Source: Streptomyces sp. NL15-2K (lineage in GTDB: Bacteria; Actinomycetota; Actinomycetes; Streptomycetales; Streptomycetaceae). Taken from it: a stretch of 64,000 nt of DNA. Shown here piece by piece: positions 27,036 to 36,800 of this stretch; position 1 is the stretch's first letter, and every line of letters starts with the position of its first letter. The notes beneath the pieces were generated by a model, which worked only from the letters and a program-made list of their open reading frames with translations, was not told where the DNA came from and did no database searches. Position numbers and translations under genes: made by a program. Location: the NCBI RefSeq assembly GCF_030551255.1, contig NZ_CP130630.1, positions 2,957,501-3,021,500 on the forward strand. The letters are read 5' to 3'.

Positions 27036-28148
27036 ATGGAGAACCTACTCCGCCCATTGATCGTGGTCGGCGGCGCGGTCGCGCTCACCGTGGTCATCGG
27101 CTGGATCACCGACCGGCTGCTGTGCCAGGCCGACGAACGGCACCGCGAGACCCCGCTGTGGGGTCTGCTGCGCCGGGGCCGTATCCCGTACCAGCTCGTG
27201 CTGTGCTCGGCGATGCTGAGAGCGTCGTACGACGAGACGCGGATGCTGGAGCGGTACAGCTCCGCCATCGGCCGGACGCTCACACTCGTGCTGATCGGGT
27301 CCGCCGCCTGGCTGGTGATCCGTATCGCGGGCGCGATAGTCGAGACGACGTACACGAGTTACGCCCGCGCCCACCGCGACCCGGCCCGGCTACGGCGTGT
27401 GCGTACGCAGGTGTCGCTGATCATGCGGGTGGTCTCCGCGATCGTCGGTGTGGTGGCGGTGGCGGCGATGCTGCTGACGTTCCCAGCATTCCGCGCGGCG
27501 GGCGCCTCGCTGCTGGCCTCGGCCGGAATCCTGGGCATCGTCGCCGGTGTGGCCGCCCAGTCGACGCTCAGCAACATGTTCGCCGGGCTGCAGATCGCCT
27601 TCGGCGACATGGTGCGCATCGGCGACACAGTCGTCGTGGACGGCGAGTGGGGCACGGTCGAGGAGATCACGCTGACGTTCCTGACCGTACGGACCTGGGA
27701 CGAGCGCCGGATCACCATGCCGGTCTCGTACTTCACGTCCAAGCCCTTCGAGAACTGGTCGCGCGGCACCCCCCAGATGACCGGGATCGTCTACTGGCAC
27801 GTCGATCACTCGGCGCCTCTTGAGGCGATGCGCGAGAAGCTGCGCGACTTCCTGCGCGAGTGCCCGGCCTGGGACGGCCGCGCCTACGGCCTGGACGTCA
27901 CGGACACCACGCCGAACACCATGCAGGTACGGGCCCTGGCGACCGCCAAGGACGCCGACGACATCTGGACGGTACGGGTCACGATCCGCGAGCGAATGAT
28001 CAACTGGCTGGCCGACGAACACCCGTACGCCCTACCCCGCGTCAACACGGCGGAGGCGCCCCTGCCCCCGAACCGCACCAACGGCCATCCGTCCCCCGAC
28101 GGCGCGTCCCCACGTCGAGCACACGACTCGCCGGGAGCGGACCGCTGA
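27036..28148 (+). CDS. MscS-type mechanosensitive ion channel
   Basis: 370 residues. Three or four membrane helices (about 7-25, 84-103, 131-150), then the pore-lining helix and beta domain of MscS: GILGIVAGVAAQSTLSNMFAGLQIAFGDMVRIGDTVVVDG with the typical Gly/Ala-rich TM3, followed by VEEITLTFLTVRTWDERRITMPVSYF. The C-terminal ~40 residues are Pro-rich. It opens on membrane tension to protect against hypo-osmotic shock. Divergent from the hydrolase gene across 119 bp. Confidence 0.93.
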   Translation: MENLLRPLIVVGGAVALTVVIGWITDRLLCQADERHRETPLWGLLRRGRIPYQLVLCSAMLRASYDETRMLERYSSAIGRTLTLVLIGSAAWLVIRIAGAIVETTYTSYARAHRDPARLRRVRTQVSLIMRVVSAIVGVVAVAAMLLTFPAFRAAGASLLASAGILGIVAGVAAQSTLSNMFAGLQIAFGDMVRIGDTVVVDGEWGTVEEITLTFLTVRTWDERRITMPVSYFTSKPFENWSRGTPQMTGIVYWHVDHSAPLEAMREKLRDFLRECPAWDGRAYGLDVTDTTPNTMQVRALATAKDADDIWTVRVTIRERMINWLADEHPYALPRVNTAEAPLPPNRTNGHPSPDGASPRRAHDSPGADR

Positions 28149-28178
28149 AACAGGACGAAGGCGAGAGGCGGTCGCAAC

Positions 28179-29765
28179 TCACCGCAAACTCCGCACATCG
28201 AGATGCCGCAGCACCCGATCCACCACCTCCGGATCGGCCCCCGCCTCACTCCGCGCCGCCAACACCTCATGCCGCGCCGCGCTCAACATCTCCCCCTGGA
28301 TCCGCCGCACCCGCTTCAGCCTCCGCACCCGCTTCTCATGCGCCTCCCGGCGCTCGTCCTCCCCCACATCCGGACTGATCCGCACCCCGATGTCGAAGGC
28401 CCGCCGAACCATCTGCTCGGACAACTCCTCCGGCAGCTCCTCCACGGCCTCGATCTCCCGCAGCCTCCGCTTGGCGGCTTTCGCCGCCCGCAGCGCCAGC
28501 GCTTTCTCGAACTCCTTCTCGCGATCCGTGTCGGCCTGCACCCCGAGCCGTTTCACCAGCCACGGCAGGGTCAGCCCCTGCAGCACCAGCGTCGCCATGA
28601 TCACCCCGAAGGCGATGAAGACGATCTCGTCCCGATCCGGAAAGGCCGCCCCCTCATCGGTCTTCAACGGAATCGCCAGGACCAGCGCCACCGAGGCCAC
28701 TCCCCGCATCCCGGACCACCACATGACGACGGTCTCCCGCCGGCTCACCGGAATGTCCTCGTCGTGGTCCCGCTTCGCATGCATCCGCCGGGTGAGCCAG
28801 GTGGCCGGCAACAACCACGCCAGCCGCACCAGCACCACCACCCCCACGATCGCCGCCGCCCACCCGAGCATCTCCCCCCACCGCCCGGACGCCGTCCGGA
28901 CGGCGTGGTGCAACTCCAGCCCGATCAACCCGAACGCGACCCCGGTGACGAGCGTGTCGACGATGCCCCAGAACGTGTGCCCGGCGAGCCGCGTCATCAC
29001 GTCGTCGGGATCGGTGGCGTACTCGGCGAGGAACAAGGCGGTGGTCAGCACGGCGAGCACCCCGGAGCCGTGGAACTCCTCCGCCAGCACGTACGAGGCG
29101 TACGGCACCAGCAGCGTGAGCGAGATCTGCAGGGTCGCGTCCCCCAGCAGATCCATCAGCTTGTTGGCGCCCCACCCCAGCGCCAGCCCGACCGCCACCG
29201 CCACCACGGCGGACAGCACCAGGTCGAGTCCCGCTTCCCACGGCGAGAAGGTCCCGCTCACGGCCGCGGCTATCGCCACGTGGTACAGCACGATGGCCGT
29301 GACGTCGTTGAAGAGCCCCTCGCCCTCCAGGATGGACACCAGCCGGCGCGGCAGCCCGAGCTGTCCCGCGACGGCGGTCGCCGCGACCGGATCGGGCGGC
29401 GCGACCAGCGCGCCGAGCGCCACGGCGGCGGCGATCGGCAGCCCCGGCACGATCGTGTGCGCGACGACGGCCACGCACACGGTGGTGGCGAACACCAGCG
29501 CCACCGCCAGCAGGAAGATCGGCCGTCGGTTGGCCGTGAACTGCCGCCAGGACGTGCGCCGTACGGCGGCGTACAGCAACGGCGGCAGCAGCAGGGGCAG
29601 GATGAGGTCCGGCGGGATCGTGACGTTCGGCACGAAGTCGAGCAGCGCGAGGACGATCCCGAGGAGCGTCATCAGCACCGGCGCCGGCAGCCCCAACCGG
29701 TCACCGACAGGGACACTCACCACGGCCCCGAGCAACAGCATGAACAGCAGGGCCAACTGATCCAC
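28179..29765 (-). CDS. Na+/H+ antiporter, CPA1 family
   Basis: 528 residues from GTG 29765, with GAGGAG upstream. Twelve or so membrane helices cover residues 3-405. The ion-binding helices have the CPA1 signatures LGALVAPPDPVAATAV and EGEGLFNDVTAIVLY (the ND pair), and a conserved SGMRGVASVALVLAIPL in a later helix. The C-terminal ~120 residues are cytoplasmic, highly charged and helical. It exchanges Na+ (or K+) for protons. Its 3' end faces the MscS gene 31 bp away. Confidence 0.93.
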   Translation of the reverse strand: MDQLALLFMLLLGAVVSVPVGDRLGLPAPVLMTLLGIVLALLDFVPNVTIPPDLILPLLLPPLLYAAVRRTSWRQFTANRRPIFLLAVALVFATTVCVAVVAHTIVPGLPIAAAVALGALVAPPDPVAATAVAGQLGLPRRLVSILEGEGLFNDVTAIVLYHVAIAAAVSGTFSPWEAGLDLVLSAVVAVAVGLALGWGANKLMDLLGDATLQISLTLLVPYASYVLAEEFHGSGVLAVLTTALFLAEYATDPDDVMTRLAGHTFWGIVDTLVTGVAFGLIGLELHHAVRTASGRWGEMLGWAAAIVGVVVLVRLAWLLPATWLTRRMHAKRDHDEDIPVSRRETVVMWWSGMRGVASVALVLAIPLKTDEGAAFPDRDEIVFIAFGVIMATLVLQGLTLPWLVKRLGVQADTDREKEFEKALALRAAKAAKRRLREIEAVEELPEELSEQMVRRAFDIGVRISPDVGEDERREAHEKRVRRLKRVRRIQGEMLSAARHEVLAARSEAGADPEVVDRVLRHLDVRSLR

Positions 29766-29788
29766 GGTCAGTTCTCCTCGCCCTCGGC

Positions 29789-30256
29789 TTACAGCAGGCG
29801 CCGCATCGCCCGGTGCGCGATCCCCGCCTCCAGGTACTCCGGGCCGTACGCCACGTACCCCAGCCGCTCGTAGAACCCCAGCGCGTGCGTCTGCGCGTGC
29901 AGGTCCACAGCAGCGAGCCCACGCGCGCGTGCCGCGTCCTCGATGGCGCGCACGAGGGCCGCCCCGACGCCGAGCCCGCGCGCGGTGTGCGTCACGGCGA
30001 GCCGTCCGAGGGATCCGACGGCCTGGTCGCCGCCGGTCTGGGCCGCGGCCGCCTCGCCGTGCAGCAGCCGCCCGGTCCCGAGCGGCACGCCGTCCTCCCG
30101 GATCGCCAGCACATGCACGGCGACGGCGTCGTAGGCGTCGTACTCGATGTCCTCGGGGACCCCCTGCTCGCCGACGAAGACCTCCTTGCGCACCGCGAAG
30201 CACGCCTCACGGTCGGCCGGGTCCTCGGCGGCCCGGACGACGTACGGCCCGCTCAT
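29789..30256 (-). CDS. GNAT family N-acetyltransferase
   Basis: 155 residues from ATG 30256, which overlaps the stop of the pseudouridine synthase gene (ATGA). Acetyl-CoA-binding motif A is [31 protein letters not shown] (about residues 84-114), and the C-terminal strand [21 protein letters not shown] is conserved. It resembles the ElaA-like/YjcF-type subgroup. The acceptor is unknown. Overlap with its neighbour suggests an operon with the rRNA-modifying enzyme. Confidence 0.9.
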   Translation of the reverse strand: MSGPYVVRAAEDPADREACFAVRKEVFVGEQGVPEDIEYDAYDAVAVHVLAIREDGVPLGTGRLLHGEAAAAQTGGDQAVGSLGRLAVTHTARGLGVGAALVRAIEDAARARGLAAVDLHAQTHALGFYERLGYVAYGPEYLEAGIAHRAMRRLL

Positions 30257-31197
30257 GCGTAAGTCTCTTCGCGGACCTGGTCGAGGGCCTGCTGGAGGTC
30301 GTCCGGGTAGTCGCACCCGAACTCCACCCACTGTCCGTCCCCGGGGTGCTCGAAGCCCAGCCGTACGGCGTGCAGCCACTGGCGGGTCAGACGCAGCCGC
30401 TTGGCGAGCGTCGGGTCGGCGCCGTACGTCAGATCGCCTACGCAAGGGTGGCGGTGGGCGGCCATGTGGACGCGGATCTGGTGGGTGCGACCGGTCTCCA
30501 GCTTGACGTCGAGGAGGGAGGCCGCGCGGAAGGCCTCTATGAGGTCGTAGTGCGTGACGGACGGCTTGCCGTCGGCGGTGACCGCCCACTTGTAGTCGTG
30601 GTTCGGGTGGCGGCCGATGGGCGCGTCGATGGTGCCGCTGGTCGGGTCGGGGTGGCCCTGGACGAGCGTGTGGTACCGCTTGTCGACCGTGCGCTCCTTG
30701 AACTGGCGCTTGAGCGAGGTGTACGCGTACTCCGACTTGGCCACGACCATCAGGCCGGACGTGCCGACGTCGAGGCGGTGCACGATGCCCTGGCGCTCGG
30801 CGGCGCCGGAGGTCGAGATCCGGTACCCGGCGGCGGCGAGCCCTCCGATGACGGTCGGTCCGCTCCAGCCGGGCGAGGGGTGGGCGGCGACACCGACCGG
30901 CTTGACGATCACTACCACGTCATCGTCGTCGTGCACGATCTCCATGCCCTCGACCGGCTCGGCGACGACCTGCACCGGCGCGGGCGCCTGCGGCATCTCG
31001 ACCTCCAGCCAGGCACCGCCGTGCACGCGCTCCGACTTGCCGACCACCGATCCGTCGACCGTGACCTTCCCCGCGGCGGCGAGCTCGGCCGCCTTCGTCC
31101 GGGAGAAGCCGAACATGCGGGAGATGGCGGCGTCGACGCGCTCGCCCTCCAGGCCGTCGGGCACGGGCAAGTTACGGATCTCGGGAATGGTGCTCAC
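30253..31197 (-). CDS. RluD/RluA family 23S rRNA pseudouridine synthase
   Basis: 314 residues. N-terminal S4 RNA-binding domain (about 17-75, with [18 protein letters not shown] start) and C-terminal catalytic domain with the family motif [17 protein letters not shown], whose Asp (about residue 140) is the nucleophile, then [14 protein letters not shown]. It isomerises uridines, probably in helix 69 of 23S rRNA. GTG 31197 lacks a strong ribosome site. It lies just downstream of lspA in the same direction (76 bp), a pairing common in actinobacteria. Confidence 0.93.
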   Translation of the reverse strand: MSTIPEIRNLPVPDGLEGERVDAAISRMFGFSRTKAAELAAAGKVTVDGSVVGKSERVHGGAWLEVEMPQAPAPVQVVAEPVEGMEIVHDDDDVVVIVKPVGVAAHPSPGWSGPTVIGGLAAAGYRISTSGAAERQGIVHRLDVGTSGLMVVAKSEYAYTSLKRQFKERTVDKRYHTLVQGHPDPTSGTIDAPIGRHPNHDYKWAVTADGKPSVTHYDLIEAFRAASLLDVKLETGRTHQIRVHMAAHRHPCVGDLTYGADPTLAKRLRLTRQWLHAVRLGFEHPGDGQWVEFGCDYPDDLQQALDQVREETYA

Positions 31198-31273
31198 CCG
31201 TCGAGTATGCCGGACGGGTCCGGCAGCCCCGTACGGAGCCTGTGGAAAACCCAGCACGGGCCCGGTCGCGGGC

Positions 31274-31885
31274 TCAGTCCTTGTGGACGGTCCCGTCCGG
31301 GTCGAGGCCCTTGAACGACAGCAGCACGATCAGGATGCCGCCGCACACGATCGCCGAGTCGGCGAGGTTGAAGACGGCGAAGTGCTTGGGCGCGATGAAG
31401 TCGACGACCGCGCCCTCGAAGACACCCGGCGAGCGGAAGATCCGGTCGGTGAGGTTGCCGAGGGCGCCGCCGAGCAGCAGGCCGAGCGCGATCGCCCAGG
31501 GCAGGCTGTAGAGCTTGCGGGCGAGCCGGGCGATCACCACGATCACCGCCGCCGCGATCATCGTGAAGATCACGGTGAAGGCCTCGCCGAAGCCGAAGGC
31601 CGCGCCCGCGTTACGGATGGCCTCGAACTTCAGCCAGTCCCCGATGATCTCGATCGGCGGGTGGTGCTCCAGCTTGGCGACCACGATCATCTTGCTGATC
31701 AGGTCGAGGACGTACGCGAAGGCCGCGACCGCGAACAGCACGGCGATCCGCCGCTTGCCCCTGGGCCGCGCGTCGGCGCTCTCGTGCCCGCCCGCACCGG
31801 AGTCCGCACTGGACGACTGCTCCGGCTCGGCCCCCGACCCCTCTGGGGAATCCGGCGTACCGATGATGCGCTCCGCCTCTGCCAC
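31274..31885 (-). CDS. lspA: Lipoprotein signal peptidase (signal peptidase II)
   Basis: 203 residues. Aspartyl peptidase in the membrane that cleaves prolipoprotein signal peptides before the modified cysteine. Four membrane helices (about 48-66, 103-121, 127-142 and 178-191) and the catalytic pair Asp147 (GNLTDRIF) and Asp176 (FNLADSAIV) are present. The N-terminal ~45 residues are an acidic, Ser/Pro-rich cytoplasmic tail longer than in E. coli LspA. GTG start. Confidence 0.96.
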   Translation of the reverse strand: MAEAERIIGTPDSPEGSGAEPEQSSSADSGAGGHESADARPRGKRRIAVLFAVAAFAYVLDLISKMIVVAKLEHHPPIEIIGDWLKFEAIRNAGAAFGFGEAFTVIFTMIAAAVIVVIARLARKLYSLPWAIALGLLLGGALGNLTDRIFRSPGVFEGAVVDFIAPKHFAVFNLADSAIVCGGILIVLLSFKGLDPDGTVHKD

Positions 31886-31959
31886 GTGAGTCCCTCAACC
31901 TAGTTACCTGACTGAGGATGAGAGTACGGCACGCCCACCAGCGCGCACCCGGGAACCGA

Positions 31960-33252
31960 TCAGTACCGCCGTTCCTGCTTCTGCTTGCACTCGACGCACA
32001 GGGTGGCCCGCGGGAAGGCCCGCATGCGGGCCTTGCCGATGGGGTTGCCGCAGTTCTCGCACAGGCCGTACGTGCCCGCGTCGAGCCGTTCCAGGGCGCG
32101 CTCGGTCTGGATCAGCATCTCGCGCGCGTTGGCCGCCAGGGCCATCTCGTGCTCCCGCGTGATGTTCTTGGTCCCGGTGTCCGCCTGGTCGTCGCCGGCC
32201 CCGTCCCCGGAATCCCGCATCAGGCCCACCAGGGACTCCTCGGACGAGGTGATCTCGTTGCTCAGCCGAGTCGCCTCGGACTGCAGTTCGGCCCGCGCTT
32301 CCTCGACTTCTTCCGGGGTCCAGGGGTCCTCACCGGGGCGCACCGCGAGCTCGCCGGGCTCCGCCGCGGCGATCCGTGCCTTGGGGACGGCGGTCTTCGC
32401 CGCCATGGCCGTGCCAGGAGTCTTCTTCGCAACCACCGTCGTGGCTCCCGTCTGCTCCGCGGCCTCGGCCGCGCCCGCCTTCTTGGCCGTGCTCTTCTTG
32501 GCCGTGCTCTTCGTGGCCGCACTTTTGTTGGCCGCGCTCTTCGTAGAGGCGCGTTTCGTGGAGGCGCTCTTCGTAGGGGCGCTCTTCGTGGCCGTGCCCT
32601 CAGGGGCAGCGGTCTTCTTCGCGACCACCTTCTGCGTGGCCGCTTCCTTCGGGGCCGCTTCCTTCGGGACCGCCTCCTTCGGGACCGTCGGCTTCTTCGC
32701 CACGGCCTCCTTCGCGGTGGCCTCCTTTGCCGTCGCGTCCTTTGCCGTCGCGTCCTTTGCCGTCGCGTCCTTTGCCGTCGCCTGCTTTACCGTTGCCTTC
32801 CTCCCGGCCGCTTCCTTTGCCGCCGGTCTCTCGGCCCCCTCCTCCTCGGCCGGCTTCTTGGCGGGAGCCGCCTTGGAAGCCGTGACCTTCTTCGCGACGG
32901 GTTTCTTCGCGGAGGCCGTCTTCTTGCCCGGGGCCTTCTTCGCAGCCGCCTTCCTGGTTACCGCCTTTGTGGTGACCACCTTCTTGGTGACCACCTTCTT
33001 CGCGACGGCGCTCTTGGCGCCCGCGCCCGTGCTCTTGGTCACCGCCGCCTTCTCGGCGGTCTTCTTCGCGGGGGTCCTCTTCGGGGCGATCTTCTTCGCC
33101 GCCGTACCCACCGTTTTCACGGCCTTGGCCGCCCGCTCGGCCGAGGCCCCCTGCGTGCTCTTCTTCCCGCCCACATCCTTGGCCGCACCTCCGGAGGCAT
33201 GTGTGGCCCTGCCGGACGCCGACTGCTGTACGGCGGTCTTTTTCGCCACCAT
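31960..33252 (-). CDS. ddbA: Histone-H1-like/DksA-TraR zinc-finger fusion protein (DdbA)
   Basis: 430 residues from ATG 33252, with AAGGGG eight bases upstream. Residues 1-~290 are an Ala/Lys/Thr-rich tail like eukaryotic histone H1, with many KK-T/A repeats and a run of ATAKD/E pentapeptides. A helical segment (~315-385) is followed by a TraR/DksA zinc finger: Cys398, Cys401, Cys419, Cys422. It matches the Streptomyces DNA-binding protein described as DdbA, thought to bind DNA non-specifically through the tail and to touch RNA polymerase through the DksA-like part. Lacks the tip Asp pair of classical DksA as far as I can see. Confidence 0.88.
   Translation of the reverse strand: MVAKKTAVQQSASGRATHASGGAAKDVGGKKSTQGASAERAAKAVKTVGTAAKKIAPKRTPAKKTAEKAAVTKSTGAGAKSAVAKKVVTKKVVTTKAVTRKAAAKKAPGKKTASAKKPVAKKVTASKAAPAKKPAEEEGAERPAAKEAAGRKATVKQATAKDATAKDATAKDATAKEATAKEAVAKKPTVPKEAVPKEAAPKEAATQKVVAKKTAAPEGTATKSAPTKSASTKRASTKSAANKSAATKSTAKKSTAKKAGAAEAAEQTGATTVVAKKTPGTAMAAKTAVPKARIAAAEPGELAVRPGEDPWTPEEVEEARAELQSEATRLSNEITSSEESLVGLMRDSGDGAGDDQADTGTKNITREHEMALAANAREMLIQTERALERLDAGTYGLCENCGNPIGKARMRAFPRATLCVECKQKQERRY
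32725..32785. repeat. ddbA: 15-bp tandem repeat in ddbA
   Basis: gtcgcgtcctttgcc is repeated in direct succession, with degenerate copies on either side. It encodes Ala-Thr-Ala-Lys-Asp/Glu pentapeptides on the - strand. Copy number can change in frame. Confidence 0.8.
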
Positions 33253-33301
33253 GGCCGCGGCCCCTTCACATATTGTGATCTTGCTCGCGAATCGTGCTGG
33301 G

Positions 33302-33330
33302 ACGATAAATCGACTTGAGTCCCGCGGCAA
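33302..33330 (-). promoter_or_regulatory. ddbA: Candidate promoter of ddbA
   Basis: On the - strand TTGCCG (33330-33325) and TATCGT (33307-33302) are separated by 17 bp, a good match to vegetative sigma factor promoters. The start would be near 33295, about 43 nt before the ATG. Confidence 0.5.
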
Positions 33331-33537
33331 CGGGGCACACCGCCCGATTCGCCCGCCTCGCGGATGCCGCTCGGCAAACCTGCATGCGTTGTGCCCAGCT
33401 CCCCGCCAGGTAATCCGCCAGGCCCGACGTCCCAGAATCCGAACACGTGCACCACGCCATTCGGGTCACCACACGCGCCCCGCGCCCACCGCCCCCCGCA
33501 GCGCGAAAACCGGTCGGCCGCTGTCCCCGCGGCGCCG

Positions 33538-33543
33538 TACACT
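33538..33543 (+). promoter_or_regulatory. ileS: Candidate -10 of the ileS leader
   Basis: TACACT fits the TANNNT consensus and would start transcription near 33550, the point where T-box leader structure begins. No convincing -35 is visible upstream. The rest of 33253-33537 shows only the ddbA promoter. Confidence 0.45.
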
Positions 33544-33549
33544 GGGCGG

Positions 33550-33855
33550 AGCGAAAAGCATGGATGGGGACGAGTAGCGGCGTACGCAGCCCAGAGCGAC
33601 CCGGGGACGGTGGAAGCCCGGGGGCGAGCGCGACGTGAAGATCACCCCGGAGCCGCCGGAAGAAAGCCGCAGCACGACAGCAGCGGCGAGTAGAACCGGC
33701 ATCGCGACCCCAATGAGGGGGCTCACCGGTGCACACGAGCGTCGGCGGGCCAAGGAGGGTGGTACCGCGGGAGCGCGCCGAAGACGGCGCAGGACATGAC
33801 ACAGCTCTCGTCCCTCCGGACGGAAGGCAGCAAGTCCGCCGGAGGAAGCTCGCTG
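33550..33855 (+). promoter_or_regulatory. ileS: T-box riboswitch (translational type) of ileS
   Basis: About 300 nt of structured leader before ileS. The conserved T-box is gagggtggtaccgcgg at 33755-33770. ATC at 33641-33643 (context GAAG-ATC-ACC) is the likely isoleucine specifier codon. Downstream, cctccgg (33813-33819) can pair with ccggagg (33839-33845), which contains the ileS Shine-Dalgarno sequence, so uncharged tRNA(Ile) would free the ribosome site instead of preventing termination. This translational form is the known actinobacterial arrangement for ileS. Stem I boundaries are approximate. Confidence 0.88.
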
Positions 33856-36800
33856 ATGACAACGCCGACGTACCGCCAGGTGCCCGCCCAGGTCGACCTG
33901 CCCGCGCTCGAGCACGCCGTGCTCGACTTCTGGCGCGAGCAGAAGATCTTCGCCAAGAGCCTGGAGCAGTCCGAGGGCCGCCCCGAGTGGGTGTTCTACG
34001 AGGGCCCGCCCACCGCCAACGGCATGCCGGGCGCCCACCACATCGAGGCGCGAGTCTTCAAGGACGTCTTCCCCCGCTTCCGCACCATGCGCGGCTACCA
34101 CGTGGCCCGCAAGGCGGGCTGGGACTGCCACGGCCTGCCGGTCGAGCTGGCGGTGGAGAAGGAGCTCGGCTTCAACGGCAAGCAGGACATCGAGGCGTAC
34201 GGCATCGCCGAGTTCAACGCCAAGTGCCGCGAGTCCGTGACCCGGCACACCGACGCCTTCGGCGAGCTCACGACCCGCATGGGTTACTGGGTCGACCTCG
34301 ACGACGCCTACTGGACCATGGACCCGGAGTACGTCGAGTCGGTCTGGTGGTCGCTCAAGGAGATCTTCAACAAGGGCCTGCTGACCCAGAACCACCGCGT
34401 CGCCCCCTGGTGCCCCCGCTGCGGCACCGGCCTGTCGGACCACGAGCTGGCTCAGGGCTACGAGACGGTCGTGGACCCGTCGGTGTACGTGCGTTTCCCG
34501 CTCACCTCCGGTCCCCTCGCCGGCGAGGCCGCGCTCCTGGTGTGGACGACCACGCCATGGACGCTGGTCTCCAACACGGCGGTCGCCGCCCACGCCGAGG
34601 TCACCTACGTCGTCGCGACGAACGGCGAGGAGAAGCTCGTCGTCGCCGAGCCGCTCGTCGGCAAGGCGCTCGGCGAGGGCTGGGAGACCACCGGCCAGTC
34701 CTTCACCGGCGCCGAGATGGAGCGCTGGACGTATCGGCGTCCGTTCGAGCTGGTCGAGTTCCCCGCCGGGGAGCAGGCCCACTTCGTCGTGAACGCCGAG
34801 TACGTCACGACCGAGGACGGTACGGGTCTGGTCCACCAGTCCCCCGCTTTCGGTGAGGACGACCTCAAGGTCTGCCGTGCCTACGGCCTCCCGGTCGTGA
34901 ACCCGGTCCGCCCGGACGGCACCTTCGAAGCGGACGTCCCCCTGGTCGGCGGCGTCTTCTTCAAGAAGGCGGACGAAAAGCTCACCGAGGATCTCCAGCA
35001 GCGCGGCCTCCTGTTCAAGCACATCCCGTACGAGCACAGCTACCCGCACTGCTGGCGCTGCCACACCGCGCTCCTCTACTACGCGCAGCCGTCCTGGTAC
35101 ATCCGCACCACGGCGATCAAGGACCGCCTCCTCCAGGAGAACGAGAACACCAACTGGTTCCCGGACTCGGTCAAGCACGGCCGGTACGGCGACTGGCTGA
35201 ACAACAACATCGACTGGGCGCTGTCCCGCAACCGCTACTGGGGCACCCCGCTGCCGATCTGGCGCTGCGAGGACGACCACCTCACCTGCGTCGGCTCGCG
35301 CGCGGAGCTCACCGAGCTGACCGGCACCGACCAGTCGGGCCTGGACCCGCACCGCCCGTACATCGACGAGGTCACCTTCGCCTGCCCCCAGGACGGGTGC
35401 GGCAAGACGGCCACGCGCGTGCCGGAGGTCATCGACGCCTGGTACGACTCGGGGTCCATGCCGTTCGCACAGTGGGGCTACCCGTACAAGAACAAGGAAC
35501 TGTTCGAGTCCCGCTACCCGGCGCAGTTCATCAGCGAGGCCATCGACCAGACGCGAGGCTGGTTCTACACGCTGATGGCTGTCGGCACCCTGGTCTTCGA
35601 CAAGTCGTCGTACGAGAACGTCGTCTGCCTCGGCCACATCCTCGCCGAGGACGGCCGCAAGATGTCCAAGCACCTGGGCAACACCCTGCAGCCGATCCCG
35701 CTCATGGACCAGCACGGCGCGGACGCGGTCCGCTGGTTCATGGCGGCCGGCGGCTCCCCGTGGGCGGCCCGCCGGGTGGGTCACAGCACGATCCAGGAGG
35801 TGGTGCGCAAGACGCTCCTCACCTACTGGAACACGGTCGCTTTCCAGGCCCTGTACGCCCGTACGTCGAACTGGGCCCCGTCCGAGGCCGACCCGGCCCC
35901 GGCGGACCGCCCGGTCCTGGACCGCTGGCTCCTTTCGGAACTGCACGCGCTGGTGGACCAGGTCACCCAGTCCCTGGAGGCGTACGACACCCATCGCGCC
36001 GGCAAGCTGCTCTCGGCGTTCGTCGACGACCTGTCCAACTGGTACGTACGCCGTTCCCGTCGCCGCTTCTGGCAGGGCGACAAGGCGGCGCTGCGCACCC
36101 TGCACGAGGTCGTCGAGACGGTCACGAGGCTGATGGCCCCGCTGACGCCGTTCATCACGGAGCGGGTCTGGCAGGACCTGGTCGTGCCGGTCGCCCCCGG
36201 CGCCCCGGAGTCGGTGCACCTGGCGTCCTGGCCGCAGGCGGACCTGACGGCGATCGACCCGGAGCTGTCGAAGCAGATGGTTCTGGTACGGCGGCTGGTG
36301 GAGCTGGGCCGTGCCACGCGCGCGGAGTCGGGCGTGAAGACGCGCCAGCCGCTGAAGCGGGCGCTGGTGGCGGCGACGGGCTTCGAGTCCCTCAACCCCG
36401 AGCTGCACACGCAGATCACGGATGAGCTGAACGTGGAGGGGCTGGCGTCGCTCAGCGAGGTCGGCGGCAGCCTGGTCGACACGACGGCCAAGGCCAATTT
36501 CCGCGCGCTGGGCAAGCGGTTCGGCAAGAAGGTCCAGGACGTGGCGAAGGCGATCGCGAACGCGGATGCGGCCGCCCTGTCCCTGGCCCTGCGCGAAGGC
36601 ACCGCGTCGGTGGAGGTGGACGGCGAGACCGTCACCCTCGCCCCCGACGAGGTGATCATCACGGAGACGCCGCGCGAGGGTTGGTCGGTGGCGTCCGACT
36701 CCGGTGCGACCGTGGCGTTGGACCTGGAGATCACGGAGGAGCTGCGGCAGGCGGGTCTGGCCCGTGACGCGATCCGCCTGATCCAGGAGGCCCGTAAGAA

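Noticed and set aside
32725..32785. 15-bp repeats considered as a CRISPR array
   Set aside because: The copies are directly adjacent with no spacers and keep the reading frame of ddbA.
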